Below are positions 35,951 to 44,018 of a stretch of 64,000 bases of DNA, in pieces. The notes beneath the pieces are model-generated. The model was not told where the DNA came from, ran no database searches, and saw only the letters and a program-made list of their open reading frames with translations. Source of the DNA: Chitinophaga agrisoli (GTDB taxonomy: Bacteria > Bacteroidota > Bacteroidia > Chitinophagales > Chitinophagaceae); contig NZ_VUOC01000002.1 of NCBI RefSeq assembly GCF_008386695.1, positions 1,046,481 through 1,110,480 on the forward strand, read 5' to 3'. How positions within the stretch are numbered: position 1 is the first letter of the stretch; every line of letters begins with the position of its first letter. Both the position numbers and the translations under genes were made by a program.

Positions 35951-37966
35951 ATGAAACGGTTATCTGCCTGTATTATCTATATTGTACTGAGCCTGCCGGT
36001 TTGCCTGGCACAAACAACCTACACCGCGCCGGTATACCAGGAACTGCCGCTGGGCGCTATTAAACCGGAAGGCTGGTTGCGTAACCAGCTACTGATCATG
36101 CGCAAAGGTACCTCCGGCCATCTGGACGAGATCTATGCCAAAGTAAAGGATGATAACGGCTGGCTGGGCGGCAAAGGCGATGGCTGGGAAGAAACCCCGT
36201 ACTGGCTGGATGGCGCACTGCCATTGGCCTATCTGCTGGATGATAAAACACTGCAGGAAAAAGTACTACGTTATGTACATTGGACACTGGCACACCAACG
36301 CCCCTCCGGCTATTTTGGGCCCATTACCAAAGCAGAGCGGGAGCAGCAGCAGACCATCGACCCAGCGCATGCCAATGCCGGCGAAGACTGGTGGCCTAAA
36401 ATGGTGATGTTAAAGGTACTACAGCAATATTACTCCGCCACCGGCGATACCTATGTGATCCGTTTTATGAGCAATTATTTCCGGTACCAGTTAGCCGCTC
36501 TAAAAACTGCCCCGCTGGGTAAATGGACCCAATGGGCGGAAGCACGGGGACCAGAAAATATGCTGACGGTACTGTGGCTGTATAATATCACCCATGACGC
36601 TTTTCTATTGGACCTGGCGGCACACCTGGAAACACAATCCTTCCCCTGGAGCAGCTGGATGGGCAACCGGGATTGGGTGATCAGCACTACTACCTTCCGC
36701 GATAATAATCTATGGATGAACCGCCATGCAGTGAATGTAGCCATGGGTATAAAAGCGCCTGCGGTTAACTACCAGCGTACCGGTGATACGAATTACCTGC
36801 GCAGCCTACGTACCGGCTGGCATGACCTGATGACGGTACATGGCTTGCCTATGGGTATTTTTTCCGGTGATGAGGACCTGAATGGGAATCTACCTACACA
36901 GGGCGTTGAGCTGTGCGCTGTAGTGGAGGCTATGTTCTCCCTGGAGAATATCATTGCCACCACCGGCGCCGTGCCGTATATGGACGCACTGGAGCGGATT
37001 GCGTTTAATGCGCTGCCTACACAGACCACCGATGATTATAATGCCAAACAATATTTCCAGGTCGCTAACCAGGTGCAGATCAGCAGAGGCGTGTTTGAGT
37101 TCTCATTGCCGTTTAACCGGGAGATGTGTAATGTGCTGGGCATGCGCAGCGGGTATACCTGCTGCCTGGCTAATATGCACCAGGGCTGGACGAAATTTGC
37201 GCAGCATCTGTGGTATGCATCGCCGGAAGGCGGGCTGGCTGCGCTGGCCTATGGACCTTGTAGTTTGCATGTGAAAGCCGGTAAAGATAGCACCCCGGTG
37301 ACCATTCATGAAACTACCTCCTACCCTTTTGAGGATGTGATACATTTTTCGCTTGCCGCTTCTAAGACAGTTTCGTTTCCCTTACAGCTGCGTATACCTG
37401 CCTGGTGTAAAGAAGCGGTTATATTGTTGAATAGTCAGCCATTACAACGCGCCGCCGGCGGACAACTGGTTACACTGGATCGTAGCTGGAAAAACGGCGA
37501 TAAGCTTGCGTTGCAGCTCCCTATGGAGATCACCACCTCTACCTGGGGCCGGAACTCCCGGGCGGTGGAAAGAGGGCCGCTGGTGTATGCTTTGCGACTG
37601 CAGGAGAAATGGGGAAAGGAACATGATGCGGTAGAAGGGGATTATTTTAGCGTGTATCCTGAAGGGGCATGGAATTATGCGTTGCAAAAAGCGGGGGTTG
37701 ATAAGCCTGGGGAACAGTTGCATTTTAGCGTGGTGAAGCCGGTGGATGATAGTTTTGTATGGAACCTGGCGCATGCGCCGGTGAAGATCACCGCGCCGGC
37801 GAAACAGCTGCCGGATTGGAAGGTGGCTAATGGAGTGGCCTATCAGCCGGTGACGGATAGAGAGGGGATTTATAAAGGCAAGGTGGATAGTGCCGTGCAC
37901 GAGATCACGCTTGTGCCCTATGGGTGCACAAAGGTGAGGGTGGTGGCTTTTCCGGTGGTGAGGTAG
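35951..37966 (+). CDS. GH127-type glycoside hydrolase (beta-L-arabinofuranosidase family)
   Basis: A 671-residue secreted enzyme with a signal peptide (MKRLSACIIYIVLSLPVCLA). The (alpha/alpha)6 barrel of GH127/DUF1680 is supported by NGWLGGKGDGWEETPYWLDG and AGEDWWPKMVMLKVLQQYY. The zinc/nucleophile residues are visible as GVELCAVVEAM (Glu-x-Cys) and GYTCCLANMHQGW (Cys-Cys), matching the Cys3-Glu cluster of characterised HypBA1-type enzymes, so it should be active. The C-terminal beta domains follow. It probably removes beta-L-arabinofuranose from plant glycans, although GH146-type activities cannot be excluded. No other polysaccharide-utilisation genes adjoin it. Confidence 0.9.
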   Translation: MKRLSACIIYIVLSLPVCLAQTTYTAPVYQELPLGAIKPEGWLRNQLLIMRKGTSGHLDEIYAKVKDDNGWLGGKGDGWEETPYWLDGALPLAYLLDDKTLQEKVLRYVHWTLAHQRPSGYFGPITKAEREQQQTIDPAHANAGEDWWPKMVMLKVLQQYYSATGDTYVIRFMSNYFRYQLAALKTAPLGKWTQWAEARGPENMLTVLWLYNITHDAFLLDLAAHLETQSFPWSSWMGNRDWVISTTTFRDNNLWMNRHAVNVAMGIKAPAVNYQRTGDTNYLRSLRTGWHDLMTVHGLPMGIFSGDEDLNGNLPTQGVELCAVVEAMFSLENIIATTGAVPYMDALERIAFNALPTQTTDDYNAKQYFQVANQVQISRGVFEFSLPFNREMCNVLGMRSGYTCCLANMHQGWTKFAQHLWYASPEGGLAALAYGPCSLHVKAGKDSTPVTIHETTSYPFEDVIHFSLAASKTVSFPLQLRIPAWCKEAVILLNSQPLQRAAGGQLVTLDRSWKNGDKLALQLPMEITTSTWGRNSRAVERGPLVYALRLQEKWGKEHDAVEGDYFSVYPEGAWNYALQKAGVDKPGEQLHFSVVKPVDDSFVWNLAHAPVKITAPAKQLPDWKVANGVAYQPVTDREGIYKGKVDSAVHEITLVPYGCTKVRVVAFPVVR

Positions 37967-37975
37967 GCTTAACTA

Positions 37976-38767
37976 TTATTCTAATGGCAATGTGACGGTT
38001 TCTACATCTATCATAGTTTCGTAACTGCCGTCTTCGTCGGCGGTTGGAGATGTTAACAGCAACTGAATGCTATCCCCCCGGGCGCTTAGCTTTGGATAAA
38101 GGTTGCCGGCTAGTTCACCGAAACTATATAGCAAGTACCCTCTCGGTTGCTGACTGCTCATGTTAATTAACACGGTATGCATAATTTGCCGGAAATGGCC
38201 TTCCGCCAGCCTCGATGATCCCTGCAGCAACAGCCACTGTTTTCCGCCAATAACGAATACCAGGGGCTCGTTATCAAAGTCTATATCATCCTTGCTATTG
38301 ATTACCTTCCCTGTTTCGTCATTATATAGGGTGATTAGTTTGCCGTTGACCGTAATGCTGACAAAGGAGCTGTCGAACCCTTCAAACTCGTTTTCGCGGA
38401 TACCCACGCCATTAAATGTGTAGGTGACATCGGCGTCTTTATTGCGGAAGGTAGTAGTCCGGCGTACTGTTTGGCTGATGGTATCTTCGTTAAAGCTTGT
38501 TGTCATCCGTACCCGTCTTTCTACCGTGGAATCATATTTGTATGTTTTATACAGGTAGGTAAAGAATAGCGCGGTATCTATTGTGGCAACGTCTGCTTTC
38601 GGCCGCTGCTTTTTCTCTTGTGCTACCGGCGTTACGGTGGTTACATCACCGCTGGCGGCAGACGGCAGCCGAAGACTATCCGCCATGGCCCTGTTATCTT
38701 TATGTTGCGGCGCGCAGGATGCCAGCAGGCAAATGACCGGCGCCAGAATTGTCAATATGTATTTCAT
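37976..38767 (-). CDS. Uncharacterised lipoprotein
   Basis: A 263-residue protein with a lipobox (CLLASCAPQHKD), a Pro/Ala/Thr linker to about residue 60, then a beta-rich region (RRVRMTTSFNEDTISQTVRR, DVTYTFNGVGIRENEFEGF). No family is recognised. It is the last of three consecutive genes for envelope proteins (37976, 38783, 39850) separated by 8-15 bp, so probably one transcript. The neighbourhood of RHS toxin genes raises the possibility of an immunity or accessory role, which is inference. Confidence 0.7.
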   Translation of the reverse strand: MKYILTILAPVICLLASCAPQHKDNRAMADSLRLPSAASGDVTTVTPVAQEKKQRPKADVATIDTALFFTYLYKTYKYDSTVERRVRMTTSFNEDTISQTVRRTTTFRNKDADVTYTFNGVGIRENEFEGFDSSFVSITVNGKLITLYNDETGKVINSKDDIDFDNEPLVFVIGGKQWLLLQGSSRLAEGHFRQIMHTVLINMSSQQPRGYLLYSFGELAGNLYPKLSARGDSIQLLLTSPTADEDGSYETMIDVETVTLPLE

Positions 38768-38782
38768 ACTTTATTTATTAAA

Positions 38783-39841
38783 TTATCCTGCCAGTACAAT
38801 CTGGTATAACTCAATTTTTCCATGTCCGTTTTTCCTGAAATAAAAAACGAGATCAGACTCAGATTCCAGTTCTCCGTCTTGATTATAATCCCTAACCTCA
38901 TAGGAAATGGTGTGCTCGTGCACATCAACCCGTTTCCTTCCGGCGAAAAATTCCTTTACATCATCCTTTGTTAAAAAGTCGTTAAGCCTGGTCTTGAGAA
39001 TACGGCCATCTGCTATACCGGCAGTATCTCCGCCCTCCGCTGTTCTTAACAGAAAAGGAAAACCACAATGATCCAGGATCGCGTCAGCATTCTTAGATTT
39101 GAAGAGATCTATGATCTGATTGCTTTCCCGTTGTTCCGGTGACAGGTATTCTTTTAATAATTCCGGCGTCAATGGTTCATCGATCCGTACCTGGTAGGTG
39201 ACTTGTTTTTGTTGATCCAGTACCAGGAGCAGATAGACCGGGTAACTGCCTACAGGTGTGAATGCCATATGATACAAGTCAAAGAGTAAGCAGTTTTGCC
39301 CGTTGTAATTGAAATTCAGCAATGCATTAGGGATTATCATGTCTACATCATCGGTGGCGCCCTCCCAGGGAATATTATTTTCATTGAGTAAAAGTACTGC
39401 CTTTTTCTCTTTGATACCGGCCAGCAGGTTATTTGCATTTGCTGGTTTAAGGGTGTCATCAATGATGGTAGTAATATTGCTCAGGAAATATAGCTTGCAG
39501 CTGAGATTCTTTAATGAATCTTCTATAAATACTGTTTCCAGTGTGTCATTATAAGGGTATATAAAAGCTTTTAGCTCTTTCTTCGCGTAGCGGGGATCAA
39601 TCATTGATATAACGGAATCAATGGGCATATGATCCTGTGGTTCATCTATGGATATTGTGTCTTCATATGTTGTGGTATTTTCTACGGTAGACGTTGGTGT
39701 TGTTAATGTGGAATCGTTGACTGGAGGTTTTGTTGCCGGTGTACCGGAGAGGATCAACTGTGAAATGTAGAAGTAGGCAGCGATCAAGAGGCTGCCTCCC
39801 AGGAAAATGACGATAATTATTCCGGCGACTGCTTTTTTCAT
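38783..39841 (-). CDS. Uncharacterised membrane-anchored protein
   Basis: A 352-residue protein with one N-terminal helix (VAGIIIVIFLGGSLLIAAYF) and a long Thr/Pro-rich spacer (PPVNDSTLTTPTSTVENTTT). The extracytoplasmic part contains DEPLTPELLKEYLSPEQRES and a C-terminal acidic beta segment (YEVRDYNQDGELESESDLVF). No known domain is visible. It is linked to the genes on both sides and AT-richer than the metabolic genes. Confidence 0.7.
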   Translation of the reverse strand: MKKAVAGIIIVIFLGGSLLIAAYFYISQLILSGTPATKPPVNDSTLTTPTSTVENTTTYEDTISIDEPQDHMPIDSVISMIDPRYAKKELKAFIYPYNDTLETVFIEDSLKNLSCKLYFLSNITTIIDDTLKPANANNLLAGIKEKKAVLLLNENNIPWEGATDDVDMIIPNALLNFNYNGQNCLLFDLYHMAFTPVGSYPVYLLLVLDQQKQVTYQVRIDEPLTPELLKEYLSPEQRESNQIIDLFKSKNADAILDHCGFPFLLRTAEGGDTAGIADGRILKTRLNDFLTKDDVKEFFAGRKRVDVHEHTISYEVRDYNQDGELESESDLVFYFRKNGHGKIELYQIVLAG

Positions 39842-39849
39842 AGGTTTTA

Positions 39850-40614
39850 TTATCCCTGATTAAATTTTTCGCACAGGGTTTTCATATACTCAGGTGCGTG
39901 TTTTCTGTCCTTATCGTAGTTTTGTATGCGGGATTGTATTTCTCCTTTGTATAACCAAAATACCTCCCCGTTACCGTGGCTTAAAATATTATATTTTTCC
40001 ATAAATCTGAGGAAGTTTTCTTTGTCGATATCGTAGACGTATAAAGGGAGGTTGGGGTACGGAGCCAGCAAGAACTTTATGTATTGAAAATGGGCGATCG
40101 CAGGGCCACTCCAATTGGCGAGGAGGAAGATGACGCCGTTGGCGGGAATGGTTGACGGTTCGTAGATTATGTTGGCAGGGTTTGCTGGCATTTCGTGTGG
40201 GGTGTTTTCTATCCCATTTTGATGTTTCAGGCTTTCCCTGCGCTTTATTATCTGATATGCAATGTAGTTTATCAAAAAGCCTAACGCCCCAATTATGATG
40301 ACTATCGCGCTTCTGTAAGGATAACCGTTTAGAGTTGGCGCTACCCAAATGCTGAAGGCGACTATACTCGCAATAGCAATAAGCAATGTCTTACCAGGGA
40401 AAAAGTAAATGAGTGCGTTTGAAATCAGGACAAAGAGTAGATAAATGAAGCAATAATACTCCATTGACACTCCCCATGCCACTCCTCTTGAAGTAACCCA
40501 GTCCATTTTATGGGCTACAATGTTTATTAATTCGTAAGAAAAGATAAAGAAGAATACCTGAATAATTGGGAGTAATATGTTGATTTTATATTTCATAGGA
40601 ATAGTGATGCGCAT
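39850..40614 (-). CDS. Membrane protein with degenerate thioredoxin-like domain
   Basis: A 254-residue protein with four hydrophobic helices in residues 8-135 and a C-terminal thioredoxin-like domain. Its strand-helix start VIFLLANWSGPAIAHFQYIK corresponds to the active-site region, where thioredoxins have WCGPC, but both Cys are replaced (WSGPA). The later PNLPLYVYDIDKENFLRFME and GEVFWLYKGEIQSRIQNY match the remaining fold elements. It therefore cannot catalyse redox exchange and may bind a partner. Either the ATG here or that at 40596 (MKYKINILLP) could be the start. Confidence 0.72.
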   Translation of the reverse strand: MRITIPMKYKINILLPIIQVFFFIFSYELINIVAHKMDWVTSRGVAWGVSMEYYCFIYLLFVLISNALIYFFPGKTLLIAIASIVAFSIWVAPTLNGYPYRSAIVIIIGALGFLINYIAYQIIKRRESLKHQNGIENTPHEMPANPANIIYEPSTIPANGVIFLLANWSGPAIAHFQYIKFLLAPYPNLPLYVYDIDKENFLRFMEKYNILSHGNGEVFWLYKGEIQSRIQNYDKDRKHAPEYMKTLCEKFNQG

Positions 40615-40619
40615 TTGTA

Positions 40620-40898
40620 TTATCCTATCTGTTCAAATTTGATCTGAGGAACGTGATCCAAGTTTACAATTTCATCTGAAAATAGATAGTTTACCGTGTC
40701 GGGGACCTGCATTCTTGATAAATGTATCCCCCGATGGGTTTTAGAGCACCATATCATTCCATAGCCCATTTTAGTATCCTTCAAGACAACAATAAATACT
40801 GATTCGATCTTTCCTTCTTCAGAAAAAGGAGAAGGAATGTTCTTTTCACCGCTTAGCACTCTTATGATGATTTTTGTCCAGCGCTTGTCCTTTCTCAT
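40620..40898 (-). CDS. Small protein of unknown function (92 residues)
   Basis: Begins MRKDKRWTKIIIRVLSGEKN; contains a beta segment (ESVFIVVLKDTKMGYGMIWC) and an acidic C-terminus (SDEIVNLDHVPQIKFEQIG). No signal peptide or named family. It lies 5 bp upstream of the thioredoxin-like gene in the same direction. Its size and place in the toxin locus suit an immunity protein, but that is a guess. Confidence 0.6.
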   Translation of the reverse strand: MRKDKRWTKIIIRVLSGEKNIPSPFSEEGKIESVFIVVLKDTKMGYGMIWCSKTHRGIHLSRMQVPDTVNYLFSDEIVNLDHVPQIKFEQIG

Positions 40899-40969
40899 TG
40901 TTTATCGTTTTACCCCGAAATGTTGACTATCTGACAATCTTCGTCTCTCCCTGTGCTTCTCCCTGCTTA

Positions 40970-41200
40970 CTATTCCTGTATATAACAGATTGGCTCTTTG
41001 TCATAACCATTCCAGAAAAACCAAAGCCTGCCGCACTGATCACACTTCAACATTCCTTTCATTTGCATGTACAACACCTCTGCATCTATTGTATCAAAAA
41101 ATTTGTCATATTCAACGTCCGAAATAAATAACCACTCATTTGGATTAGGTATCTCTCCCATAGGTATGATATTACCAAATCTACAGTTCATCTCAGGCAT
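40970..41200 (-). CDS. Small CxxC protein, possible immunity protein
   Basis: A 76-residue protein, MPEMNCRFGNIIPMGEIPNP followed by NEWLFISDVEYDKFFDTIDA, with a zinc-ribbon-like CDQCGRLWFFWNGYDKEPI segment. Small soluble proteins with this CxxC-G-RLWxFWxG pattern recur near RHS loci. No toxin partner is adjacent, so it may be left over from a lost toxin tip. The function is inference. Confidence 0.62.
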   Translation of the reverse strand: MPEMNCRFGNIIPMGEIPNPNEWLFISDVEYDKFFDTIDAEVLYMQMKGMLKCDQCGRLWFFWNGYDKEPICYIQE

Positions 41201-41241
41201 TATATATTATTTTTCATTAGTAACGAGTCATTCTCTTTTTT

Positions 41242-41493
41242 TTACACATATACAACATCCGTTTTGGGGGCTTTCTGCGCTATTTTTAAGATGTCCTGTT
41301 TATCTTTATCACTCAAACTAAACTTACAATTATAAGTAGAGCCGTTCCTGAAACAGACTGTGTAGGTTTCTTTTTCTAGATCGATTTTATAAGCCAGGCC
41401 GATTTTAATTACTATTTTCTGGATCTGCGTGTCGTTAACGCTAGTTTTGGGGTTGCAGGCGAAAAGCATTGTTATCAAAAAAAATCTCGTCAC
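41242..41493 (-). CDS. Small putative lipoprotein
   Basis: Starting at the GTG at 41491-41493 gives a 83-residue protein, MTRFFLITMLFACNPKTS, with a plausible lipobox (LFAC). A longer ATG start at 41604 adds 37 residues with no obvious signal. The body KIDLEKETYTVCFRNGSTYN and KDKQDILKIAQKAPKTDVVY has no recognised family. It may be an envelope immunity protein, which is inference. Confidence 0.55.
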   Translation of the reverse strand: MTRFFLITMLFACNPKTSVNDTQIQKIVIKIGLAYKIDLEKETYTVCFRNGSTYNCKFSLSDKDKQDILKIAQKAPKTDVVYV

Positions 41494-41659
41494 AATAGGC
41501 TGATTACCAAGTAACAAAATAAGCCCACTGTCACCTAACGATTTTATTTTCAGTATAATTATATTTATCACAGGTATAAAGCGTTGAATTTTGAGGATAA
41601 TCAAAATTATGCAATAGCTATGATATAAATAATGTTACAGGATATTCTTTCAATTAATA

Positions 41660-41815
41660 CTATTGCACTATAGTATACACATCAAGACTTACCTTCTCCT
41701 CTTCCTGTACAAGTAGTCTAACGTGCTCTGCATATTCCCAGCGTACGTGATTTCTTATATGTTCAAGAAGTAAGGGCAGATCGATTTGCTTATACGTCTC
41801 CATTACAAATGTCAT
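41660..41815 (-). CDS. Short open reading frame (51 residues)
   Basis: MTFVMETYKQIDLPLLLEHI followed by RNHVRWEYAEHVRLLVQEEE and a short tail. It is amphipathic and helical in appearance. The second ATG (41803) is also possible. It may be a true small gene or the remnant of a larger one; there is no family hit I can name. Confidence 0.4.
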   Translation of the reverse strand: MTFVMETYKQIDLPLLLEHIRNHVRWEYAEHVRLLVQEEEKVSLDVYTIVQ

Positions 41816-41850
41816 TTATGCTACTGTTGCTTAATAAATCTTGACCTTCT

Positions 41851-42378
41851 TTACTCTTTAAAAAATTTTGGCACTTTCACCATCTGCTTGACCCACCCAA
41901 AAACGCGTTGATGCCATTTCAAGTTTACATCTCTAAATGACATTGTTAATTCTTGTTCTAAGAAATCAATGAATCTGCTGTACCGGATCTCAACACTTTT
42001 CATCCCCTCACCCTCCCCAAAATAATATACAGGCAAGTGTTCATTCTCATCCAATAGAAAAAAAGCCATCTGATACCCCTGATGTAACCAAAAGACAAAA
42101 GCATTATCCGGCAACGGCTGTAATGAATTATCTCTGATCAATTCTTTTGCGTACTGCCTCAGAAAAAAAATCTCATCATAAAAGACTGATGATCCAGCCA
42201 TATATTCTCCCGCACCTTTCCCCATCATTAATAGAAATTCTTTATAAACCGCCGGAAGACTTACTTTGTAAAATTCTTCCACCTTGATCACTTCCTGAGG
42301 CGTGCAAGGTTTCAATTGCGTTTTCGTCTTTACAAGTCTAGCTTTAATTTCCTGTAGCTTTTGCACCTTTAAAATCAT
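41851..42378 (-). CDS. SUKH (SMI1/KNR4) family protein, probable immunity protein
   Basis: A protein of 175 residues from ATG 42378 ([20 protein letters not shown]); an upstream ATG at 42414 is possible. SUKH features are [58 protein letters not shown], and a C-terminal [15 protein letters not shown] proteins are the commonest immunity proteins against nuclease and deaminase toxins. It overlaps the end of the displaced RHS tip by 35 bp, the standard toxin-immunity arrangement, so it is probably the antidote to that toxin. Confidence 0.85.
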   Translation of the reverse strand: MILKVQKLQEIKARLVKTKTQLKPCTPQEVIKVEEFYKVSLPAVYKEFLLMMGKGAGEYMAGSSVFYDEIFFLRQYAKELIRDNSLQPLPDNAFVFWLHQGYQMAFFLLDENEHLPVYYFGEGEGMKSVEIRYSRFIDFLEQELTMSFRDVNLKWHQRVFGWVKQMVKVPKFFKE

Positions 42379-43339
42379 TAAAAAAGTTAGAAAAGTCTCC
42401 ATCAGCTGTTCCATTCTTATAAAGATTAATAGGAGACAGCTCCTTGATTTCGAGTTCTAGATCCGGGAACTTAGTCCTAAATTGCTCAAGATTGAGACGA
42501 CATCCGGGGCACATCGTTCTCTCTGTAACTAACTTCAGTTTTCCTTTTACCGGATCTGGGCCAAATTTTTTTGTAAAATGTTCAAATAGTTTTACTTCTG
42601 AATCCCACCCATTGGTTCGAACATTATTCACTCTAAAATTCCTAAAGCTCCTTGATCCGTCTAAAGAAAGTTGTACGCCCTGCGACATATTCTCCCCACT
42701 GACTGCAAACTCATAAAATGGCTCACCTTCGACAATTCCCTCCATGTACGCAATATTCCTACCCCTACCAATTGAATTAAATCCTGTACCATTCTTAGAA
42801 ATACTAGCCTCTCTTATTCCCGATAATCGGGCGATTTCAGACGCATTAGAAGTTATTGGCTTAAAGTTCCATTCCCCACTACCCATATAGATAGTAAATG
42901 CAAAAGTTACCGCCTCAGGAGAGGAGACAGCAGAAACGGGATCCCTAATCAACCCAACAGCTCCATTCCAAAGCGATGGTCCAACTACATTCCATTCCTT
43001 TTTCAAGTCTTTCAGATATTCACCTTTCCAAGCACTTTCAGCAGACGCCTCGATACCATTCCAAGTGTTAGGAATAAGGTTTAAAAAAGCGATCCCTGCA
43101 TTATTGGCCGCATTTATATAATCTAATACCGTTCGTTTGCCACTATTAGGAAATGCCTCGAAGCACGGCAATTTCTCAGCCCCATCCAAATCAATATTCC
43201 TCAATACATCGTTCTCTGCAAAAGCATATGTACTATTCCATGGATAATTTTTACTGAGGGGATCCACACTCAAAAACCTCCCTACCCTCGGATCATACAC
43301 CCTCATCCCATAATCCTGCTGGTTCCCCTCTCCCTTCAC
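42344..43339 (-). CDS. Displaced RHS C-terminal tip with deaminase-like toxin domain
   Basis: A cassette of 331 residues from a GTG; the same frame stays open to 43483 but lacks the body of an RHS protein. It begins in the RHS core ([18 protein letters not shown], then RFLSVDPL) and continues into a linker and a C-terminal toxin. Toxin motifs are [12 protein letters not shown] (the Glu of the deaminase [HCD]xE motif) and [17 protein letters not shown] (CxxC zinc ligands), matching the toxin-deaminase group used in polymorphic systems. It probably acts on nucleic acids or nucleotides. The adjoining SUKH gene would neutralise it. Without an upstream delivery part it is likely silent until recombined into an RHS gene. 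Confidence 0.8.
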   Translation of the reverse strand: MKGEGNQQDYGMRVYDPRVGRFLSVDPLSKNYPWNSTYAFAENDVLRNIDLDGAEKLPCFEAFPNSGKRTVLDYINAANNAGIAFLNLIPNTWNGIEASAESAWKGEYLKDLKKEWNVVGPSLWNGAVGLIRDPVSAVSSPEAVTFAFTIYMGSGEWNFKPITSNASEIARLSGIREASISKNGTGFNSIGRGRNIAYMEGIVEGEPFYEFAVSGENMSQGVQLSLDGSRSFRNFRVNNVRTNGWDSEVKLFEHFTKKFGPDPVKGKLKLVTERTMCPGCRLNLEQFRTKFPDLELEIKELSPINLYKNGTADGDFSNFFNDFKGAKATGN

Positions 43340-43385
43340 CTCCCGATCATTCTCCTTCCCATTAAACCCATAACGATACCCACTC
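43260..43385 (-). repeat. RHS-core homology block in displaced tip
   Basis: By eye this 126-bp block aligns without gaps to 44875-45000 in the main RHS gene with about 11 mismatches, much closer than the flanking sequence. It encodes the core Gly-Tyr-Arg-Tyr-Gly to Val-Asp-Pro segment. Confidence 0.8.
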
Positions 43386-43424
43386 TTTCCTATCCCAGCT
43401 TTAGTGAACCCATTCAGTCGCTTC

Positions 43425-43664
43425 TCACGATAACGCCCCCTGCATACAACTCTTCTTAATTGTAATAAATTTATATCCAGAACTCATAATTGCAATCACT
43501 ACACTCCGTGGGCAACTCCATATCCAGCCATGAATTATTTCAATATTTGCTTCGGGATTTCATTTAAATCCAGTCCACCTTCTATAAGGGAGTTGTATAA
43601 TAACCTGCCACACTACTTGCTCCACGTATCCTTTCTCATTTATAGCAACTTCAAAACATTTCAT
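43425..43664 (-). pseudogene. Decayed small gene, probably an immunity gene remnant
   Basis: From ATG 43664 the frame reads MKCFEVAINEKGYVEQVVWQ but stops at codon 35. A second frame continues with LIEGGLDLNEIPKQILK, a third with [20 protein letters not shown], and the first frame returns with [17 protein letters not shown] before TGA at 43425. Joined, these make a plausible protein of about 80-90 residues with two CxxC-like Cys pairs, so at least two frameshifts are present. It lies between Imm35 and the displaced tip, where an immunity gene for a former tip would be. Confidence 0.65.
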
Positions 43665-43719
43665 TTAAAGATGTACTTTCGATAGCTCCTTACCCTAACC
43701 TAAGTTTAAAGAGCCTAAT

Positions 43720-44016
43720 TCAATCTTTCAATCCCATCAGTTTAATATATTCCTCAATATAATAGCCTGGTTTTCTTGCAGTTCCTAGTTTAAAAATACT
43801 ACCATCAAATTTATTTACTACTATGGGGCCATTCCCTCCTAGCAAATGCATTTCATCCCCCGTCTCCAAGTACTTTTTATTTTGATAAAAAAAAATCCAT
43901 CCATATTCAAACTCCTTAATTGCATCTGTCAACAATACAAATTCATATTTCGACTTCTCAGATTTAGATTTTAAATATTCGTCTGCAATTTTTATTGCAT
44001 CTTCTCTTGTTATCAT
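43720..44016 (-). CDS. Imm35-like immunity protein
   Basis: A 98-residue protein with ITREDAIKIADEYL at the start, FEYGWIFFYQNKKYLETGD in the centre, HLLGGNGPIVVNKFDGSIFK, and GTARKPGYYIEEYIKLMG at the end. These match the Imm35 (YrhB-type) pattern of ITREEAIxIA, YGWVFFYxxxxY, GNGPxxVxxxxG and GTAxPxxxYIxxY. It begins 2 bp after the RHS stop at 44019, the usual place for the cognate immunity gene. It probably protects against the papain-like tip of that protein. Confidence 0.83.
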   Translation of the reverse strand: MITREDAIKIADEYLKSKSEKSKYEFVLLTDAIKEFEYGWIFFYQNKKYLETGDEMHLLGGNGPIVVNKFDGSIFKLGTARKPGYYIEEYIKLMGLKD

Positions 44017-44018
44017 AA

